NCBI GenBank assembly: GCA_964441705.1
Contig: CAYTWF010000062.1
Coordinates: 1 to 15,208, forward strand
Direction: 5' to 3'
Length of the DNA stretch: 15,208 bases
Source: Eshraghiella sp964441705
Lineage (GTDB): Bacteria; Bacillota; Clostridia; Lachnospirales; Lachnospiraceae
Shown here: piece after piece, positions 14,213 through 15,208 of the stretch
Position numbering within the stretch: the first letter of the stretch is position 1
How the letters are laid out: every line of letters begins with the position of its first letter
Notes under the pieces: model-generated
The model's database searches: none
What the model was told of the DNA's origin: nothing
What the model saw: only the letters and a program-made list of their open reading frames with translations
Translations under genes and position numbers: made by a program

Positions 14213-14792
14213 ATTGTTTTAAGTAATTAAAAAAGTTATTATTTAAATCTAATTTAATCTTTCTAAGGATTGAAGTTATTTTATTCTTATTACAACCAGT
14301 TATATCTTGTATTTTTTTATAAGTCATTTTTTCTTTAGATAGATAATACAGTTTAAATATACTAATTTCAAATTCATTACACTTTAATTCATATTGAATA
14401 TAATTAAATAACCTCATTGTTATATATTGTAAACCTTTGTAATAATCTTCATCATTATCTGTATCATCTAATAAGTTTGAAAACAATGTATCCAATCTAT
14501 TTCTGTTGTTTCTTTCATCAATCATAAATGATGTCCGTTTCTTATAAGAATGTTTTTGATCATTCAAGAATGTATTTACAATTGTATTGATTATATATGT
14601 TGTATAATATGTATTATTTCCTTTCCAACCGTTTCTTTTAATTATATCTAATGTTTTTTCATATGCTATATGTAAGTAATCTAAATCATATTTATACTTT
14701 TTACAGTAATTGATTAGATGATCATACTTACTTATGAAGAATTTATTAAATCTTTCAACATCTTTCTTGTTTAATTCTTTATTACTCACCAT
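14199..14792 (-). CDS. Sigma-70/ECF-like RNA polymerase sigma factor
   Basis: The 197-residue protein has the two-domain layout of ECF sigma factors. Region 2-like: residues about 18-86, with DLDYLHIAYEKTLDIIKRNG, then YYTTYIINTIVNTFLNDQKH followed by a basic KKR, resembling the 'DL.QE.F...W...FRAWL..IA.N...D..R' pattern. An acidic linker (about 108-116) follows. Region 4-like: residues about 122-183, with ISIFKLYYLSKEKMTYKKIQ and DITGCNKNKITSILRKIK, a clear helix-turn-helix for -35 recognition. It may redirect host RNA polymerase to late phage promoters. It overlaps the upstream gene by 11 nt (ATGGTGAGTAA) and the downstream CxxC gene by 14 nt. A terminase-related HTH protein is a less likely alternative. 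Confidence 0.7.
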   Translation of the reverse strand: MVSNKELNKKDVERFNKFFISKYDHLINYCKKYKYDLDYLHIAYEKTLDIIKRNGWKGNNTYYTTYIINTIVNTFLNDQKHSYKKRTSFMIDERNNRNRLDTLFSNLLDDTDNDEDYYKGLQYITMRLFNYIQYELKCNEFEISIFKLYYLSKEKMTYKKIQDITGCNKNKITSILRKIKLDLNNNFFNYLKQFENE

Positions 14793-15174
14793 AAATTCTA
14801 TTTATTACACCTACAATTATCAATACTGGTAATGCATAAATAAAACTATTTAATAATGTCATTCCGTAAATCGTATATAATCCAATCCACCCTAAATGAT
14901 AACTCAAACAATACTCACAATTAATCATTTTAATAAGGTATTTATGGACATTAAACCATCCAATAAGAATAAGTATTATTGGAGATAGATAATGCATTAA
15001 AGTATGCCCTAATGCAATAAACCATGTCTCAACCTTACTTAGCTTATCAATCAATTTATATTGTGTTAAATCAAGAAATAATCTTAATTTAATTTTTTCT
15101 GCTAAATCAGAATGATTAGCAATTTCTTTACTTAATACTGCTATTGCAGCTAACAATAAATAATAATTATCCAT
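14782..15174 (-). CDS. Small membrane protein with CxxC...H motif (DUF1360-like)
   Basis: This 130-residue protein has a helical, Leu-rich N-terminus (residues 1-20), then hydrophobic segments at about 60-78 (LMHYLSPIILILIGWF) and about 92-125 (WIGLYTIYGMTLLNSFIYAL and PVLIIVGVI). The loop between them holds C87-E-Y-C90-L-S-Y-H94 in NCEYCLSYHLGWIG, recalling DUF1360-type proteins, which have CPxCxxFW before a membrane helix. A holin function is possible for a small phage membrane protein, but the Cys motif argues for something else. It is the first gene visible in the block, and its stop overlaps the sigma-like start by 11 nt. Confidence 0.65.
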   Translation of the reverse strand: MDNYYLLLAAIAVLSKEIANHSDLAEKIKLRLFLDLTQYKLIDKLSKVETWFIALGHTLMHYLSPIILILIGWFNVHKYLIKMINCEYCLSYHLGWIGLYTIYGMTLLNSFIYALPVLIIVGVINRIYGE

Positions 15175-15196
15175 ATATTAATTTCTTATTTTATAT

Positions 15197-15206
15197 TTAT
15201 AAATAG
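15197..15206 (-). promoter_or_regulatory. Variant of the promoter-like motif at the window edge
   Basis: CTATTTATAA on the minus strand, 23 nt before the ATG at 15174. It differs from TTGTTTATAA at two positions. The distance to the start is like that of the copies before 11550, 10524 and 2827. The window ends 2 nt further, so the context cannot be judged. Confidence 0.25.
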
Positions 15207-15208
15207 TT

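Noticed and set aside
1..15208. tRNA genes, CRISPR arrays, insertion sequences, attachment sites, integrase or toxin-antitoxin and defence systems.
   Set aside because: Nothing on either strand supports them; there is no non-coding stretch above about 210 bases, and all space is taken by phage structural and packaging genes.

Overview
The window is a continuous block of phage head, tail and packaging genes, all read from the minus strand, so transcription runs from high to low coordinates. The DNA is very A+T-rich. Gene starts lack Shine-Dalgarno sequences and instead have A/T-only leaders, often with TTTAAATTAA. All 13 stop codons visible are TAA. These traits, the style of the structural proteins, and a SprB-like domain in a tail protein suggest a tailed phage or prophage of a Bacteroidota host. 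The host genus cannot be read from this window. A run of exactly 100 N (4590-4689) marks a draft scaffold with a gap of unknown true length inside the tape-measure gene.

Layout in transcription order. (1) 15174-11631: a small membrane protein with a CxxC motif, a small sigma-70-like factor, two small unknown proteins, the terminase small subunit and the terminase large subunit, tightly packed with overlapping or nearly touching ends. (2) 11550-10732: a 272-residue protein, possibly a tail-assembly chaperone, whose 3' third differs in base composition. (3) 10695-10561: two tandem hairpin terminators, followed at once by a promoter-like motif. (4) 10524-2881: a tail-terminator-like protein, an HK97 gp10-like protein, two large tail or baseplate proteins and the tape measure (split by the gap). 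(5) 2827-1: a prohead protease fused to a scaffold, the HK97-fold major capsid protein, and the start of another structural protein (tail-tube-like?) cut by the window edge and easily missed.

How it fits together: terminase TerS/TerL packages DNA into proheads built from the capsid protein on the scaffold, which the protease would then remove. The tape measure and tail proteins build a long tail. No portal, lysis, integrase or replication gene is visible. The order is unusual, because tail genes and the tape measure come before the protease and capsid genes.

The most interesting unexplained layer is regulatory. A recurring TTGTTTATA-type element lies upstream of selected genes, always in the direction of transcription. 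Two copies extend to 24 nt with 22 matches. It may be the target of the phage's own sigma-like factor. A 25-nt leader is exactly duplicated before the capsid gene and the gene after it, and a shorter copy sits inside the protease gene just before a probable internal start for a free scaffold protein.
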